This document shows positions 9,850 through 21,679 of a DNA stretch of 64,000 bases, piece by piece. Source of the stretch: Neofusicoccum parvum (lineage: Eukaryota > Ascomycota > Dothideomycetes > Botryosphaeriales > Botryosphaeriaceae); NCBI GenBank assembly GCA_020912385.1, contig CP087214.1, positions 248,001-312,000 on the forward strand, written 5' to 3'. The notes beneath the pieces are model-generated. The model saw only the letters and a program-made list of their open reading frames with translations. It made no database searches and was not told where the DNA came from. Numbering within the stretch: position 1 is the first letter of the stretch; each line of letters begins with the position of its first letter. Position numbers and translations under genes: made by a program.

Positions 9850-11429
9850 ATGGCTGCCGTCATCAAGGACCTCGCCAACAAGATCACCGGCTCTAGCTCG
9901 GAGGCTGCCCCGCGCGAGCCCACCGCCGACGAGGTGCAGGAGCTCCGCCAGAAGTACGAGAAGGCCGGCCAGGAGCAGGTGTTTGCCTTCTGGGACCAGC
10001 TCAGCTCCTCTGAGAAGGGCACTCTATTCCACCAGCTGTCTAGCATCGACCCCGAGCACGTCAACAAGATCACCGACCGCGCCCTCAACCCTCCCAAGTC
10101 CGAGAGCGACGACCAGGCGCCCAAGTTCGACCCGCTGCCCACGTCCGCCACCTGCTCTGTCCTCGACTCCCATGATGACGATCTCACCAAGTGGTACAAC
10201 TCGGGTCTCGAGCTCATTGCGGAGAACAAGGTTGCCGTCGTCCTGATGGCCGGTGGACAGGGCACTCGTCTGGGCAGCTCCGCACCAAAGGGCTGCTTCG
10301 ACATTGGTCTTCCCAGCCACAAGTCGCTGTTCCAGCTGCAGGCGGAGCGCATTTGGAAGGTGCAGCAGCTGGCAAAGAAGAAGCACGGCAAGACTGAGGT
10401 GGTTGTGCCGTGGTACGTCATGACCAGCGGCCCCACCCGTGGCCCGACGGAGCAGTTCTTCCAGGAGCACAGCTACTTCGGCCTGAGCAAGGAGAACGTC
10501 GTCATCTTCGAGCAGGGCGTGCTGCCGTGCATCTCCAACGACGGCAAGATCCTCCTCGAGAGCAAGTCCAAGGTCGCCGTCGCCCCTGATGGCAACGGTG
10601 GTATCTACCAGGCGCTGATCACCTCGTCCGTCGTGTCGGACATGAGCAAGCGTGGCGTCCAGCACGTGCACGCCTACTGCGTGGACAACTGCCTGGTCAG
10701 AGTCGCCGACCCGACCTTCATTGGCTTCTCGGCATCCAAGGACGTCGAGATTGCGACCAAGGTGGTGCGCAAGCGCAACGCCAAGGAGTCGGTGGGCCTG
10801 ATCATGCAGAAGAACGGCAAGCCGGACGTGGTCGAGTACTCTGAGATCAGCGAGGAGATGGCCGAGGCCAAGGACTCGAGCAACTCGGAGCTGCTCAAGT
10901 TCCGGGCAGCCAACATCGTCAACCACTACTACTCGTTCCGCTTCCTCGAGAGCATCCCGCAGTGGTCGCACAGGCTGCCGCACCACATTGCGCGCAAGAA
11001 GATCCCGTACGTCGACACCGAGTCGGGCAACACGATCAAGCCGGAGAAGCCCAACGGCATCAAGCTGGAGCAGTTCGTGTTCGACTGCTTCCCGTTCCTG
11101 GCGATGGACAAGTTTGCGTGCATGGAGGTCAAGCGCGAGGACGAGTTCTCGCCGCTCAAGAACGCGCGCGGCACGGGCGAGGACGACCCCGACACCAGCA
11201 AGAAGGACATCATGGACCAGGGCAAGAAGTGGGTGCAGGCGGCGGGCGGTGTCGTGGTCGGTGAGAAGGCGGAAGACGGCGTGGAGGTGTCGCCGCTGAT
11301 CAGCTACGTAAGTCACTCCGCTCCCCTGCCCGCGCAACCCACGCTGACCGCTGCCAGGGCGGCGAGGGCCTCGACTTCCTCAAGGAGCGGACGATCAAGG
11401 CCCCGGCGGTCATTGAGAAGGAGGAGTAG
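9850..11429 (+). CDS. UAP1: UDP-N-acetylglucosamine pyrophosphorylase
   Basis: Two exons, 9850-11307 and 11358-11429 (50-nt phase-0 intron, GTAAGT...TGCCAG), give 509 aa, close to the usual length of eukaryotic UAP1/QRI1. The nucleotide-binding signature [11 protein letters not shown] is at residues about 132-142, followed by [11 protein letters not shown] and the QLQAERI region. [11 protein letters not shown] and the VEYSEI block are further UAP landmarks. The enzyme makes UDP-GlcNAc from GlcNAc-1-phosphate and UTP in the cytosol, feeding chitin, N-glycan and GPI-anchor synthesis. The start follows a CT-rich leader and heads a typical N-terminal extension ([12 protein letters not shown]). 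The terminal exon adds [16 protein letters not shown] and the stop. Confidence 0.97.
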
Positions 11430-12905
11430 CCGGCCGAATCATCTCCGGATGGCGTCGGGTGGAGCATGTCACATATACACATTATACCAGGGAAAAACCA
11501 GCACGTCCTGGACGGCTGACGAGCAATTGAGAGACTTTGATGCGCCGGTCTGCGCCGTGGCTCCCAGCTGCGTGCTGCGCGTTTGATTGCCCACCGTGAT
11601 CGGCAGCCTGCGCCCCTTCGCTGCAGGCCGGAATTTCTGCGCGCGTCCTAAGGCACCGACAGCCGAGATTGTAGGCGAGCGGTCGTTCGATGCGCCCATG
11701 CGTGTGCGCTGCTGAGGGCACACGAGGCCGGCCAGCCACAGACAAAGCCGGAGCACCGGCCGCAGCCGCCAGACAGCAATCAACGAGTCGCTGACGCCGT
11801 CAATCGACCGCCCGGCTGCATGCGCCAGGCACCGTGGGCCGTTGCGTGTGGGCGCGGCCACGCTGAACCGCGGCTCCGGCGCCGTCTGCTGCATGGCCGA
11901 CAGGGCTCCTGGGTGCGGCGGACGGCGGAACGGGCCTGCGCACACGTGACGGAGTGTCAAGAGCGTGGCGGAGCTGGAGCGGCCAGGCGCGCTGTGGGCG
12001 GCAGTTCTTCACCCTCTGCATCCACCACGCCTGCTGCCCCCAACACGCCCTGGCCGATAACCGCGCGATCGCCTGCGCCGACACCACCTCGAGGCACCAC
12101 GTCCCGCGCCTCCGACAGGCTGCCCGCAGCGTGCTAATCTCCGCGGTGGCCAGCCCTTCGCATTTCCCGCACGCCGCCTTGGGGCAGCCGCTAGAGGACG
12201 CCACGGGCGGCGGCGCATGCGGGGCGCGGCGCGTCATTCGCAGGTGGAAGAGGCTAGAAAGCGTCGGCCAAATGGGCGTGGAGGGCGCGGGAGCTGCACA
12301 CGCACACGGCGCTGCCAACGACTGCGCGCTCGGGCGATTGGCCATAAGCAGCCAAGTCGTGCCTGCCTGACCCGTGCGCCTGCGCCGATGAGGCCCAGCC
12401 CCGATGCTTGAAAATGGATCTGCCTGCCCCATCTCCTACAAAAACCCTTCGAGCCCGCTCGCCGTGTGCCGGAAGAGACCAGGTTGTCGCGCGGAAGGAG
12501 AATCGCTGAGAGTGAGTGCCGCCACCCCAAACCCGCCCCGCCAGCCCGCCCGCCCACGCCCACGCCGCGCCCAGCGCGCAGCGCCGCCTGTCCCGCTCGC
12601 AATCCGCTTCGTCCAGCAAATTTTGTTGCCGCGCGCTGACTCTGCCCAGGTGCAGGATTTGCAGTTCCGGAAGAAAGCAGAAGGTACCAGCGCCCCGATC
12701 ACTCACCCAATCACCACCACCATCACCCTCCCACGCGCAAGCCCTGAGACACGGCGCGCGCCCTCCACCTCTCCACAAGCTCCCGCGCCGCGACGCATGC
12801 CTCTTGACATGCCACTCGCCCACCATGTGGACCTCGGGCAACCGCACCTACGCCATACGCACATCTGACACTGGGGTTCCGCAGCTCTACGAGGAAGAAA
12901 GCAGG
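11430..12905. other. Intergenic and probable 5' leader of the zinc-knuckle gene
   Basis: About 1.5 kb of GC-rich DNA between UAP1 and the GIS2-like gene. All long frames have low-complexity Ala/Arg/Pro/Gly composition on both strands and look like shadows. The last 400 bases may include a 5' UTR, perhaps with an intron, for the zinc-knuckle gene. Confidence 0.5.
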
Positions 12906-13724
12906 ATGTCATCGCTGTCGCGTCGCGCGTGCTACAAGTGTGGCAATGTCGGCCACTACGCCGGTACGTCCAGCTCCAGATGGCGCGCGCGCGGCCTCCG
13001 ACTAACCCGGCACAGAGGTTTGCTCGTCGTCTGAGCGCCTTTGCTACAACTGTAAGTGCGACCCTGACCCGCCGCGAAAGTGACGCGCTGGCTAACTCCG
13101 ACGCGCAGGCAAGCAGCCCGGTATGCAAGCCCCGCCTCCATTCCGCGCCCCTCCCCGTCACTAACGCCAGCGCCAGGCCACGAGAGCAACGGCTGCCCCC
13201 ACCCGCGCACCACCGAGACGAAGCAATGCTACCACTGCCAGGGCCTCGGCCACGTTCAGGCTGACTGCCCGACGCTGCGCCTGAGCGGCGCCGGCACCAG
13301 CGGCCGCTGCTACTCCTGCGGACAGCCCGGACATCTTGCGCGCTCCTGCCCCAACCCCGCAGGCGGCGTCGGCCGCGGCGCTGGCATTCCTCGCGGCGGC
13401 TACGGTGGCTTCCGCGGCGGTTTCGCTGGCGGCCCGCGTCCGGCCACCTGCTACAAGTGCGGCGGACCCAACCACTTTGCCCGCGACTGCCAGGCCCAGG
13501 CCATGAAGTGCTACGCGTGCGGCAAGCTTGGCCACATCTCGCGCGACTGCACCGCTCCCAACGGCGGCCCGCTCAACACTGCCGGCAAGACATGCTACCG
13601 CTGCGGCGAGGCTGGCCACATCTCTCGCGAGTGCCCCCAGGCTGAGATCAACGGCGATGGCCTCGGCTCCGCTCCCCAGCAGGCGCCCGTCCAGCCCCCG
13701 GCGCCCACCACTGCTGTCGCCTAA
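12906..13724 (+). CDS. GIS2: Seven-CCHC zinc-knuckle nucleic-acid-binding protein (Gis2/CNBP type)
   Basis: Four exons, 12906-12963, 13016-13051, 13109-13120 and 13177-13724, give 217 aa. Spliced, the protein has seven C-x2-C-x4-H-x4-C knuckles: CYKCGNVGHYAEVC, CYNCKQPGHESNGC, CYHCQGLGHVQADC, CYSCGQPGHLARSC, CYKCGGPNHFARDC, CYACGKLGHISRDC and CYRCGEAGHISREC. Knuckles 1 and 2 exist only after removing three introns, which fixes the exon joins. An RGG-like stretch (RGGYGGFRGGFAGG) separates knuckles 4 and 5. Known relatives, yeast Gis2 and animal CNBP, bind single-stranded nucleic acid and affect translation and stress-granule mRNAs. The start MSSLSRRACYKC is chosen because the first knuckle follows at once; the frame is open further upstream (ATG 12822), so a longer form is possible. 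Confidence 0.92.
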
Positions 13725-14854
13725 GCGGTGACGGTGTAGAGGATCGCGCCAGGGCGGCTTTGGGCGCGGCGGCCGCCCTGGACGCTAGGAGCACTGCCTG
13801 CAGACGCGCCGATGCTGCTCGCACACATATCTGTTTCTACTTTCGCTTCTATACCACGACGTTTTAGTTTCCTTTTCACTGTCGCTTCAGGTCGCCATAC
13901 TTCCTTATACTTGGCACCGGCATCGTAACGATGGCAACGACCCGCAAAAAAAGTTATTTCACGAGATCCCGATACCCCATGATTTGCAACCCAACATGAC
14001 ACCTCAGAACCGAGCGATTGGCGCTCGCCCAGGCCTGTCTCCTTTTCCTTTTTTGGCTACTATCATCCGAACGGACGAACCGCGAAGAGAGGACGAGACG
14101 GAGATGGACCGAGGGGCGAACCGCGGAGGCGGAGGCTGGAAGCGAGTGAAAGGAGGGCGAGGGCGAGAGGGATTTTGAGAAGGGGAGAGAAGTGGTTATG
14201 TTGTCGGTAGTCTAGGCTAGGATGTTTGGCAGATTCAAATCTTTGGCTGCGATCCTCTCGGCAGTGCCGCCTTTTTTTTCCTTTCTCCTTTCTTCTCTGG
14301 TGTCACAGCAGCTTCACGGTCGGTGGTGATGATACCCATTCTCTCACAGTTTCCTTTCTTCTCTCATTTCTCTTGACGCTAGAGAGGGTTGGTCTCCCAG
14401 GGTTTCTTAGCATCTGTTGGACGCCATGCAAATTGGCTAGGCTCATCTTTCGGATTTTCTCTTCCTCGGAGGTGAGCAGTTCTGACATGTGTCCTCACCG
14501 GTCCCCAGATTTCCCATATCACTGGCACGATGCGCAGACATGGTGCTTCTTTCTGTCGATACTACTCATCATAGTATATATCTCGGTCCTCAGTCCTGGA
14601 TAGCTCGTAGCTGTAATGTAGTGCGACATATGTGATGCGTTGCCGTGACGGGCTGAAGAGTAGCTAGGCTATGTAGGAAGCTCAAGTGGAAGCTCAAGTG
14701 AACGACATTGGGCGAGGCGCGTGCACATGTCTTGAGTGAGGCGACTGTCGGGAGTGGCGGGGCGTTCGCTTGCGTCATGGCCTCAGCTCTGGAGCTCCGA
14801 GCGGCCTCCAACTCTTGTCAACAGCCCCGACAAAACCATGCGCGCACACCCGCA
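13725..14854. other. Intergenic region with a 12-bp tandem duplication
   Basis: About 1.1 kb. The first part is probably the GIS2 3' UTR. A pyrimidine-rich segment (14270-14470) follows. GGAAGCTCAAGT occurs twice head to tail at 14676-14699. No coding signal is seen. Confidence 0.5.
14676..14699. repeat. 12-bp tandem duplication
   Basis: The unit GGAAGCTCAAGT is present twice in perfect tandem just upstream of the metallo-beta-lactamase-like gene. It may be a simple slippage product or a duplicated factor site. Confidence 0.7.
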
Positions 14855-16098
14855 ATGGACCCTCCTTCGGCCCAGCTCCACCAGGAGGTTCGCGATGCCG
14901 TGACGCGCGAGCTTGGCCACCGCAGGCCTCTACTACACCACCTCAACGCCGACTCCAGCTGGCTCCTCCAGATTCCGCGCCCCGTCGCCGCAACGAAACG
15001 GGGCGGACGCTTCTTCTTCAACGTCCTGATCGACCCGTGGCTTTCAGGCGGCCAGAGCGACGTCGCCAAATGGTTCTCGCAGCAATGGCACCGCTTCGAG
15101 AGTGCGACCAAGTCCATCGCCGAGGTCGAGGAGCTGGCGCGCGAGGTTGAGACTCTGGCTTCCGGATTGCGCCTGGGCAAGGACCGACAACCAAATGTCG
15201 CAGACGCAGGCGCGGATACACATACATTCATTGATGCAGTGGCCATCTCACACGAGTTCACCGATCACTGCCATCGAGAGACGCTGGAAGAGTTGGACCG
15301 CTATGTGCCGGTCTTTGCGACAGAGGTGAGGCCCGTCTCTTCCACCACCGCAAAGTGACTTTTAATACCGATGTCGCACCCCCAACGCAGAGAGCAGTGA
15401 GCTTGATTCGCTCATGGAATCACTTTCACCACGTCGAGACAATACCTGTCTTCGCGCGCGAGAACCCCGACTGGCGCGGCGCCTCGATACCGCCTCTACC
15501 CGAGTGGCTCAGCATCTCCCGGCTCGTCGAGAGCTCGGATGCTCTCTACTACCACAGCGCACTCATCTTCGCCTTCAACATTCCGTCCCAAGCTCCCACC
15601 ACCCCATCCACCCGCTCCTCGCGAAGTCTGCCGAACGGCTGGATCCCGTCCTCGGACTCGTCCGACGCTGCTGAGTGTGTCATCTACACACCTCACGGCG
15701 TGCGGCCAGAAGCACTGGAGCCCATAGTTCACGCTTCGCCATCGCTCTCGGTCCTCGCGTTGATCCACGGCCTGCACGACGTCGCCATCGACTCGGGCTT
15801 CTGGTGGGAGCAGGCGCGTCCCCTGCAGCAGCTGAACCTCGGAGGATACAACGGACTGCAGGTCCAGCGGCTGCTCGGCGCCAAGTACTGGATCGGCACG
15901 CACGACGAGGTGAAGACTGGCCTCGGGCTCGTCAGCTGGTTTCTAGCGCGCAAGGTTATCAGCGTGGAGAAGGCTTTGCGCGCCGAGAAAGACAGGTTGC
16001 TTAAGCAGGGGGAGATGGAGGACGAAAAGATGGATCGGATGCTGGACGATGTGCGGTTTGAAGACGTCGGCAATGGTGAGAGTCGGCTGCTGGTATGA
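14855..16098 (+). CDS. Metallo-beta-lactamase-superfamily-like protein
   Basis: Two exons, 14855-15325 and 15391-16098 (65-nt phase-0 intron, GTGAGG...ACGCAG), give 392 aa. The fold is suggested by an N-terminal strand with GGRFFFNVLIDPWL, then AVAISHEFTDHCHRETL, which matches the HxHxDH zinc motif of UlaG-like and fungal metallo-beta-lactamases except that the second His is Phe (H-E-F-T-D-H). The C-terminal half has LALIHGLHD and LGAKYWIGTHDE, the position of later metal His/Asp residues in these hydrolases. An acidic, charged tail closes the protein. The start is uncertain: an in-frame ATG at 14777 would add 26 residues. Substrate unknown; the changed zinc ligand leaves activity in doubt. 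Confidence 0.65.
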
Positions 16099-16608
16099 GA
16101 ACTGGAACGGCGCGTGAAAAGTGCTACTAATCTGGACGTCTTTGTCTGGGGCCGGCCGGCCTGAATGTTCGCAACATCATCAGGAATCGGTTAGAGCATT
16201 GTCTAGCAAGCTGCAGCTGAGAGCTGTTCATTCACGTCAATTGCCGTTCTTACGAGCTTGCCCGGGTGAGGGCATCCCGCAGCGTCCAAGTTTAGCTGCA
16301 CCCTGCTTTGAGATCACCAGATTTCGCTCTCATGGACTGTTCCTCCTTATTCAATCTATAATCAATCTTTCTGGTCCCCATTCTTTGATTCCCTCTCTTT
16401 ATGCCCTCCTCTGGCGTGTCATCTTCGGAATCGCGCATGACGCAACGTGAATCAAACAATGAAGACAGAAAAGGAAATGACCATTAACATTAGCTCTCCT
16501 TTGTCCAAAAGAAACCCCCATAGTCGTTTCCCCATCTCTTTCCCAACATCACAACACCACTCACATCTTCTTCCAGTGGAAAGAGTGACGGTCTTGAGCT
16601 ACTCAAAC
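16099..16608. other. Intergenic region
   Basis: This 510-bp stretch between two + strand genes holds the 3' end of the first and the promoter of the second. It becomes pyrimidine-rich toward 16600. No named site is evident. Confidence 0.5.
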
Positions 16609-18759
16609 ATGGCTCCTCGACGACGACAGAGGTTTCAGTCCCGGCTTGAACACGAAGATGCGTATCATATGTACTTCACTGCGGAACGGCGCCGTGTGGA
16701 AGTTCAGAGGGGGTATCCAAGAAACACCAGGGATAAAAGAAAAGGTAAGTGACTCACAGACCGAAAGTGAAGCATTCTAACAGTCGTTCAGTACCAAAGA
16801 TTCATGAAGTGCTGAGTGCCGAATGGAATGCCATGGCGCCGCAAAAGAAGCGGTGGTGGGAGTACCAACTCGACAAGAACCGACCGCTTAAAGTAGACCA
16901 CTACCACACCCACATCGAGTTGGACGACATGCACCCGACTCCAGAACAAGTTGCTGTATATACGCATGCCCAGAGGCGTCATGAGCATGGCGAGAGGGCT
17001 GGTCAATATTCGCGTGGGCGAGGTATGTCTGGATGCTCTCATCATTACTTGGTATCATTGGGGTTAATGCGGCTTAGATCAGTACATGAAGGAACTGCGG
17101 AGAAACAGGCGTGCCCTGCTGACTGAACGAGAAACATGGGAAATGGCGCGAGAGCGTCACAAAAGCTTGCGGGCGCGTGGGCGGTTGGGCCAACTCATAT
17201 TTCCACCCGGGCCAATGCCAGACGACCCGCAGACCGCCGCCGATCCACCTAGTTGGGGTGGTCCTGGGACGACTATGCCGCTGTGGACACCCTATCAATT
17301 AAATGCCATTGTCAGCGACCTCCCCAATCCAGGCCAGGGAACGCAGTGGCAGCGGTCCCAGTGGCTCTATATCGCCGGTAACGCTAAGAACTCTTCGGTC
17401 AGTCTCTTTCGGAGGGTCAATGCATTCAACGTAATGTTTACGTATGAAGTAAGTAACTGCTGCCAGAGCTGCTCTAGATGCCTAATCTGACTGTGCCTTA
17501 GGCACGAGTGGTCAAGGTAGAGTACCAGCCAATAGAAACCACTGACCCCATTTTGACCGACGAAGAGGGGCGGCTTCATCAAGAGCTCTACAGAGCATGC
17601 CCGGAGTTCGTTGCTCGGATACGTGCTCACAATGTTACTACGAGTGCTACCGACAACCTACGTTGGAAACGAATGTACTTTGACTGGGCCCCGCATCTTG
17701 ACCTGCTCAGAACAATTGGTTGGTATTGGTCCATCCCATCGGAGCGCGTCCAATCGGTTATTCCGGAGCCGTTCCTATGGTAAAGATATCTCTCCACGCG
17801 GGATCACAATGATTTGACACCCATATCACAGGTACTGCTTCCTCGCCATGGCGAGGGTCGCCCTTGTCAGTAAGAACGGCCAGGTCTCCGACACTCGCGC
17901 GGCTGGCTGGAACCCCATCGTCAACTGGGACCTCAAGCCTGGCAACGTCTTGCTGGACCATCCTGACCCATATGCGGAATTTCCCTTCATGTGCCAATAC
18001 CCGACGCCCAAAGTCACCGATTTCGGCATGGCCGCGTGGACGGAGGCCGGTCAACAGACCGCAGCTCTTAAAAACCCACAGGATATGAGAGGATATGGAA
18101 CCCAAGATCATCAGCCACCAGTAAGTCCAGGTACCCCCCTCCTTATTCAACGATTCTCCTTCCTGCGAAAAAGAAGAGAAACAAAAGAAGAAGAAGAGGC
18201 CGGGCACAACCCCTACGATCACAGTCGCAGCCAAACACCCCGCTAACCCAAAGAACCCCAGGAACTCATCCGCCGCGACATCCCTTTCCTCACCCTAATG
18301 AGCTTCCCGAACCCCGCCGCGACGCGGGCCCGCGTCAACCAGCTCATCCCATACCGGCGGCCACCGGCGCCGGTGGGCACCGCGGACAACAGCCCGCACG
18401 CGGGCATCGACTCGTGGACGGCGGTGTGGCAGGTGGGGCTGACGATGCAGATGCTGATGTCGCTCGAGCTGGACACGATCGCCAAGGGCGTCGACTTCAG
18501 CGCCGCGGACGGCGGCCGCGACGCCCCGTCGCGCGCGTGGCTGCGCCCCCGCTACTCGGGCCGCCTCGTCGAGCTGGTCTACCAGTGCCTGCACGCCCAC
18601 CCCGCCGACCGCATCGCCGTCGAGGCCCTGCACGACGAGGTCATGGACGCGTGCGCGCACGTTCAGGAGGTGTTTGACGCTGCGCCGCCGTGGGCGCCGG
18701 GACTGCAGGATCTGGCGGCGCCGCTGGATAAGTATCCGGTTTTGGCGAATCGTTTGTAG
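16609..18759 (+). CDS. HMG-box-like and protein-kinase-like fusion protein
   Basis: Six exons join in phase: 16609-16744, 16792-17022, 17078-17448, 17502-17779, 17832-18120 and 18262-18759, giving 600 aa. Residues about 12-80 resemble an HMG box: DAYHMYFTAERRRVE, then KIHEVLSAEWNAMAPQKKRWWEY. A basic linker follows. From about 225 the chain follows a fungal serine/threonine kinase: a relaxed glycine loop, VVK (Lys251), IPEPFLWYCFLAMAR, the catalytic loop NWDLKPGN (Asn370, Trp371, Asp372, Lys374, Asn377), DFG (402-404) and PPE (434-436) in place of APE. Thus HRD is NWD, but the catalytic Asp, Lys, Asn and DFG remain. Kinase-fold assignment is firm; the HMG box is a pattern match. A chromatin or DNA-linked kinase or pseudokinase is inferred. 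Six introns removed without breaking frame argue against a pseudogene. Confidence 0.72.
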
Positions 18760-21679
18760 GGGGATGGGGAGGCGTGTGGGCTTTTGGGGTTGTTTGGGGG
18801 GTTGGGCGTTGGGCGCGTTGGGTTCGGGGGAGGTTGATGGTGTAGGATGTTCGGGGGTGATGGGCACTCTCTTGTTTCTTTTCTCCTTTTTCGTTCCTTT
18901 CTTGGCTCTCTGGCTCGTTTAGTGTTACGTTGGTGTTGGTAGTAATGGAATGCGTTGTGTCTAATCAAGTGATCCAAAAAAAAAAAGTGTCGCCTCAGGA
19001 AATGACATCTTCAATCCATTTCCACTCCACGGAAAGTGGTGATATAAGGTGCTGTTCGGGAACAACTCCGTCTCTACCCGGATATCTGCTACCATAATCT
19101 CTTACCACTCAGAGCATAGAAAGCCCCTGCGCTGCATGGTGGCATGCAACTACAGCAAGCTCGCGCGCCCGAGGTGTGAATACTTCCCGCACCGCAAGTC
19201 TAGGTGAACAGCGCGTTCACTGGCCCCACACGTTCCGATTCCAGGGGTACGTTGTTAGCAGACGGGATGGGTTGAATGTGGTACCGTCGCTCAGTGAGAG
19301 AGGGGGGCGCGGATATCATCAAAAAGCAATTGGATCAAAGACAGGCGGGGAAGCCTGGGGTGCATGGCGTTGAGGGCATATGGTTTGAGCCTAGATGGGG
19401 GCTGATATGCTGTAGGATTGTGGAAATGGTGGACGAGGCATTTTTTCGCTGACAGAGGCTAGGTGGATGGGAAGGAGGGCGGTGATAGCTTCGCTGGTTA
19501 TTCACTAGTGGTTGATGGCCCGCCGTCGCCCTACTCCGATGCTTGCGCACAGAAAACCGGATTGTCTTGACTTTCTTCACCGTCTTAACTGAATTGTTTC
19601 ATAGGATGATGTTTAATAAGATTTTCCAAAAGAAATATATTCGGAAGTCCATCCTTGCAGCACTTGGGGGCCACAACATGCCCAGGTGTTTCCCTGTAGA
19701 TGAACAAAAGTAAGGGCGAGTTTCGTCACTGTCGTACCACTGCGGCTTACGTGTCCTCGAGTCATTTGTTCGCGGGAACATGATATTGTTTGATCTTTTG
19801 CGTTATCGTCAGAGCGACCGGTGTGGATGGAGGGTGGGGAAGGAGGGAGTTCTCGACTGTAGCCGACCAACCAGAAGCAGGCAAGAGCGGTTGAGAACAG
19901 GTCATCCGATGTGACGGAAGGATCGCGATTGCGCATGGGCATTTTGTGGCTGGCGTGGGCAGGAAGGATTGTGGGGTTGGCAATTGCCTAAATCACACGG
20001 GCGGCCATATCGCTCGGGATGGTGTCTAGCAATTGAAAGATAGAAGTCAACGAGGCGTTTTGGGTCAGCATTTCTCAGTGCATTCGCCAGGTGCCGGACG
20101 CAGGGCAGGAACTGCACGATTTCACACCGACGGAGGATCGGCAGGTCTCGACTTTGATGGACAACCACTGATTGGTGCCACGAGGTCAGGACAGGCACGG
20201 ATGAGGCTCAAAGTCACCTGCCGGTCAAGTGGCCATCATGCGGGAGATGCGGCGTGGAGAGAAGCGAGGCCATGGAAATCCGGGAACGCTGACAGGCAAT
20301 AAACACGAGCGGTGATTGGAGCAGCGAGGCGCCCCGATGGCCAGTCACGGCGGGAGCCGTTGCGAGAATTTTCCAAAAGACTGGGTCGTCACGCTTACCC
20401 GTCAATCCGGGACGGCCATAGGCCGAGCATAGCAAACTGTTTCCAGACATCGGAAACGTCAAGCCAGCAGCCTGGGTGAAGTGTCGGGCTGAAGAACACG
20501 TCAGAGCCGAGCAGCGTTTGCCGCATGCAGCAGCGAGCACGCGGCACAGCAGGCAGCGAGTGCGCTCGGCTCGGGGGCGCTGCGCTCTGGGAGGAAATTC
20601 GACGAGCTTGCGACGGCGGGTCGATGTCAAGCGCGGCGGTGGATCGTGGGCTGCGGGAAGGAATGGATTCAGCAACTCTGCTCTGGAAACGGGCCGATGA
20701 ACCACAGCAGCGGCAGCCTGGATCCGCATCTTCGATCACCGGCACCCGGGCGCCCGTGGAGGCGCTTATCGCGGACGGAAGGCGTGAGCTTGGCCGGGTG
20801 CTGCGAGCTGATTCCTTCAGGGCGACGCCACGCGCGGGCCCGCGCGAATGGCCGGCTCGTGTGGCAGGTGCCGTGTTGGACAGTGGGATGCGGCGGGCGC
20901 GCAGTGGTGGAGGAGGTCAGACGGGGCGACTCCGCGCCGCAGCCATGCGGCCGCGGGCGCGCAGGGACGGCCTGACCGGTGGGTGGGCTCGTCGGGGCGC
21001 GGAGGGCGAGGGGCATGCGGGCGGCGCGCCGGCAGCTGCTGGCGGCGACGGCGCAGAGGTGTGGTCAGCGGCGGGTGTGGTGTTTGCGCTCAGACAGTGG
21101 CGGCGATCGGCCAGGGCGTTCGCGGCCAGCCCTGCGGACGCACGACTCGGGAGCGTCAGCGCGCGCAGCATCGGCACCGTCGTGGCAGATCCGCATCCCG
21201 CCGGAGAGGTTTAACTCTGAGCGTTGCGCCTGCGCCGGCAGCCAATGGGCAGCGCGGGCACGGCGGCGCTGAGGCTCGGCGGCTAGCCAGCCAGTGAGCG
21301 CCGGCGGCAGCGCTGCAGCGTCGCCCGCTCGACTCTGTCCCCCGCTGGACGGCCGCGGCGTCGGCCATCGCGTTTGTGCTCGCCGGCCCAGCGCGCGCAA
21401 AAAGCGTGCGACGCGACGTGTGCAAGATCTCCAGCTGTGCCACCTCGGACACGACTCCAACGTGAGGGGCTTCGCAGCGCAGCGCCCTCCTCGCCGCAGC
21501 CTCGACTGCCCAGCCCAGCCGGGCGGCCGCCCTTAAACCCCCCAAGCCCACCAGCCTGCTCCTCCAACCGCCCGCCGCCCGCCCCCCCGAGCTCCTCCCG
21601 CCAACCCCCAGCGCAGCGTGCCAGTGCCCGTTGCCGCTGCCCTCTTGCGCGCGCGAATCGCGATCCGCCGTGTGACAGC
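18760..21679. other. Long intergenic region
   Basis: About 2.9 kb upstream of the 735-aa gene. Bases 18760-20050 are moderately AT-rich, including a poly-A run near 18976. Bases 20500-21600 are strongly GC-rich, with overlapping Ala/Arg/Gly frames on both strands up to 229 codons. None shows a motif or splice-supported extension, so I call none. A long promoter or leader is possible. Confidence 0.5.

Noticed and set aside
10024..11337. 437-codon open frame on the minus strand
   Set aside because: It lies entirely antisense to UAP1 and its Leu/Arg/Val/Asp-rich composition is the expected shadow of GC-rich codons.
19902..20198. Minus-strand 98-codon frame with protein-like middle (VRHLANALRNADPKRLVDFYLS)
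   Set aside because: Too short, no neighbouring exon with compatible splice sites, and no domain recognised.
20525..21214. 229-codon plus-strand frame upstream of the 735-aa gene
   Set aside because: Low-complexity Ala/Arg/Gly composition and overlapping frames on both strands.
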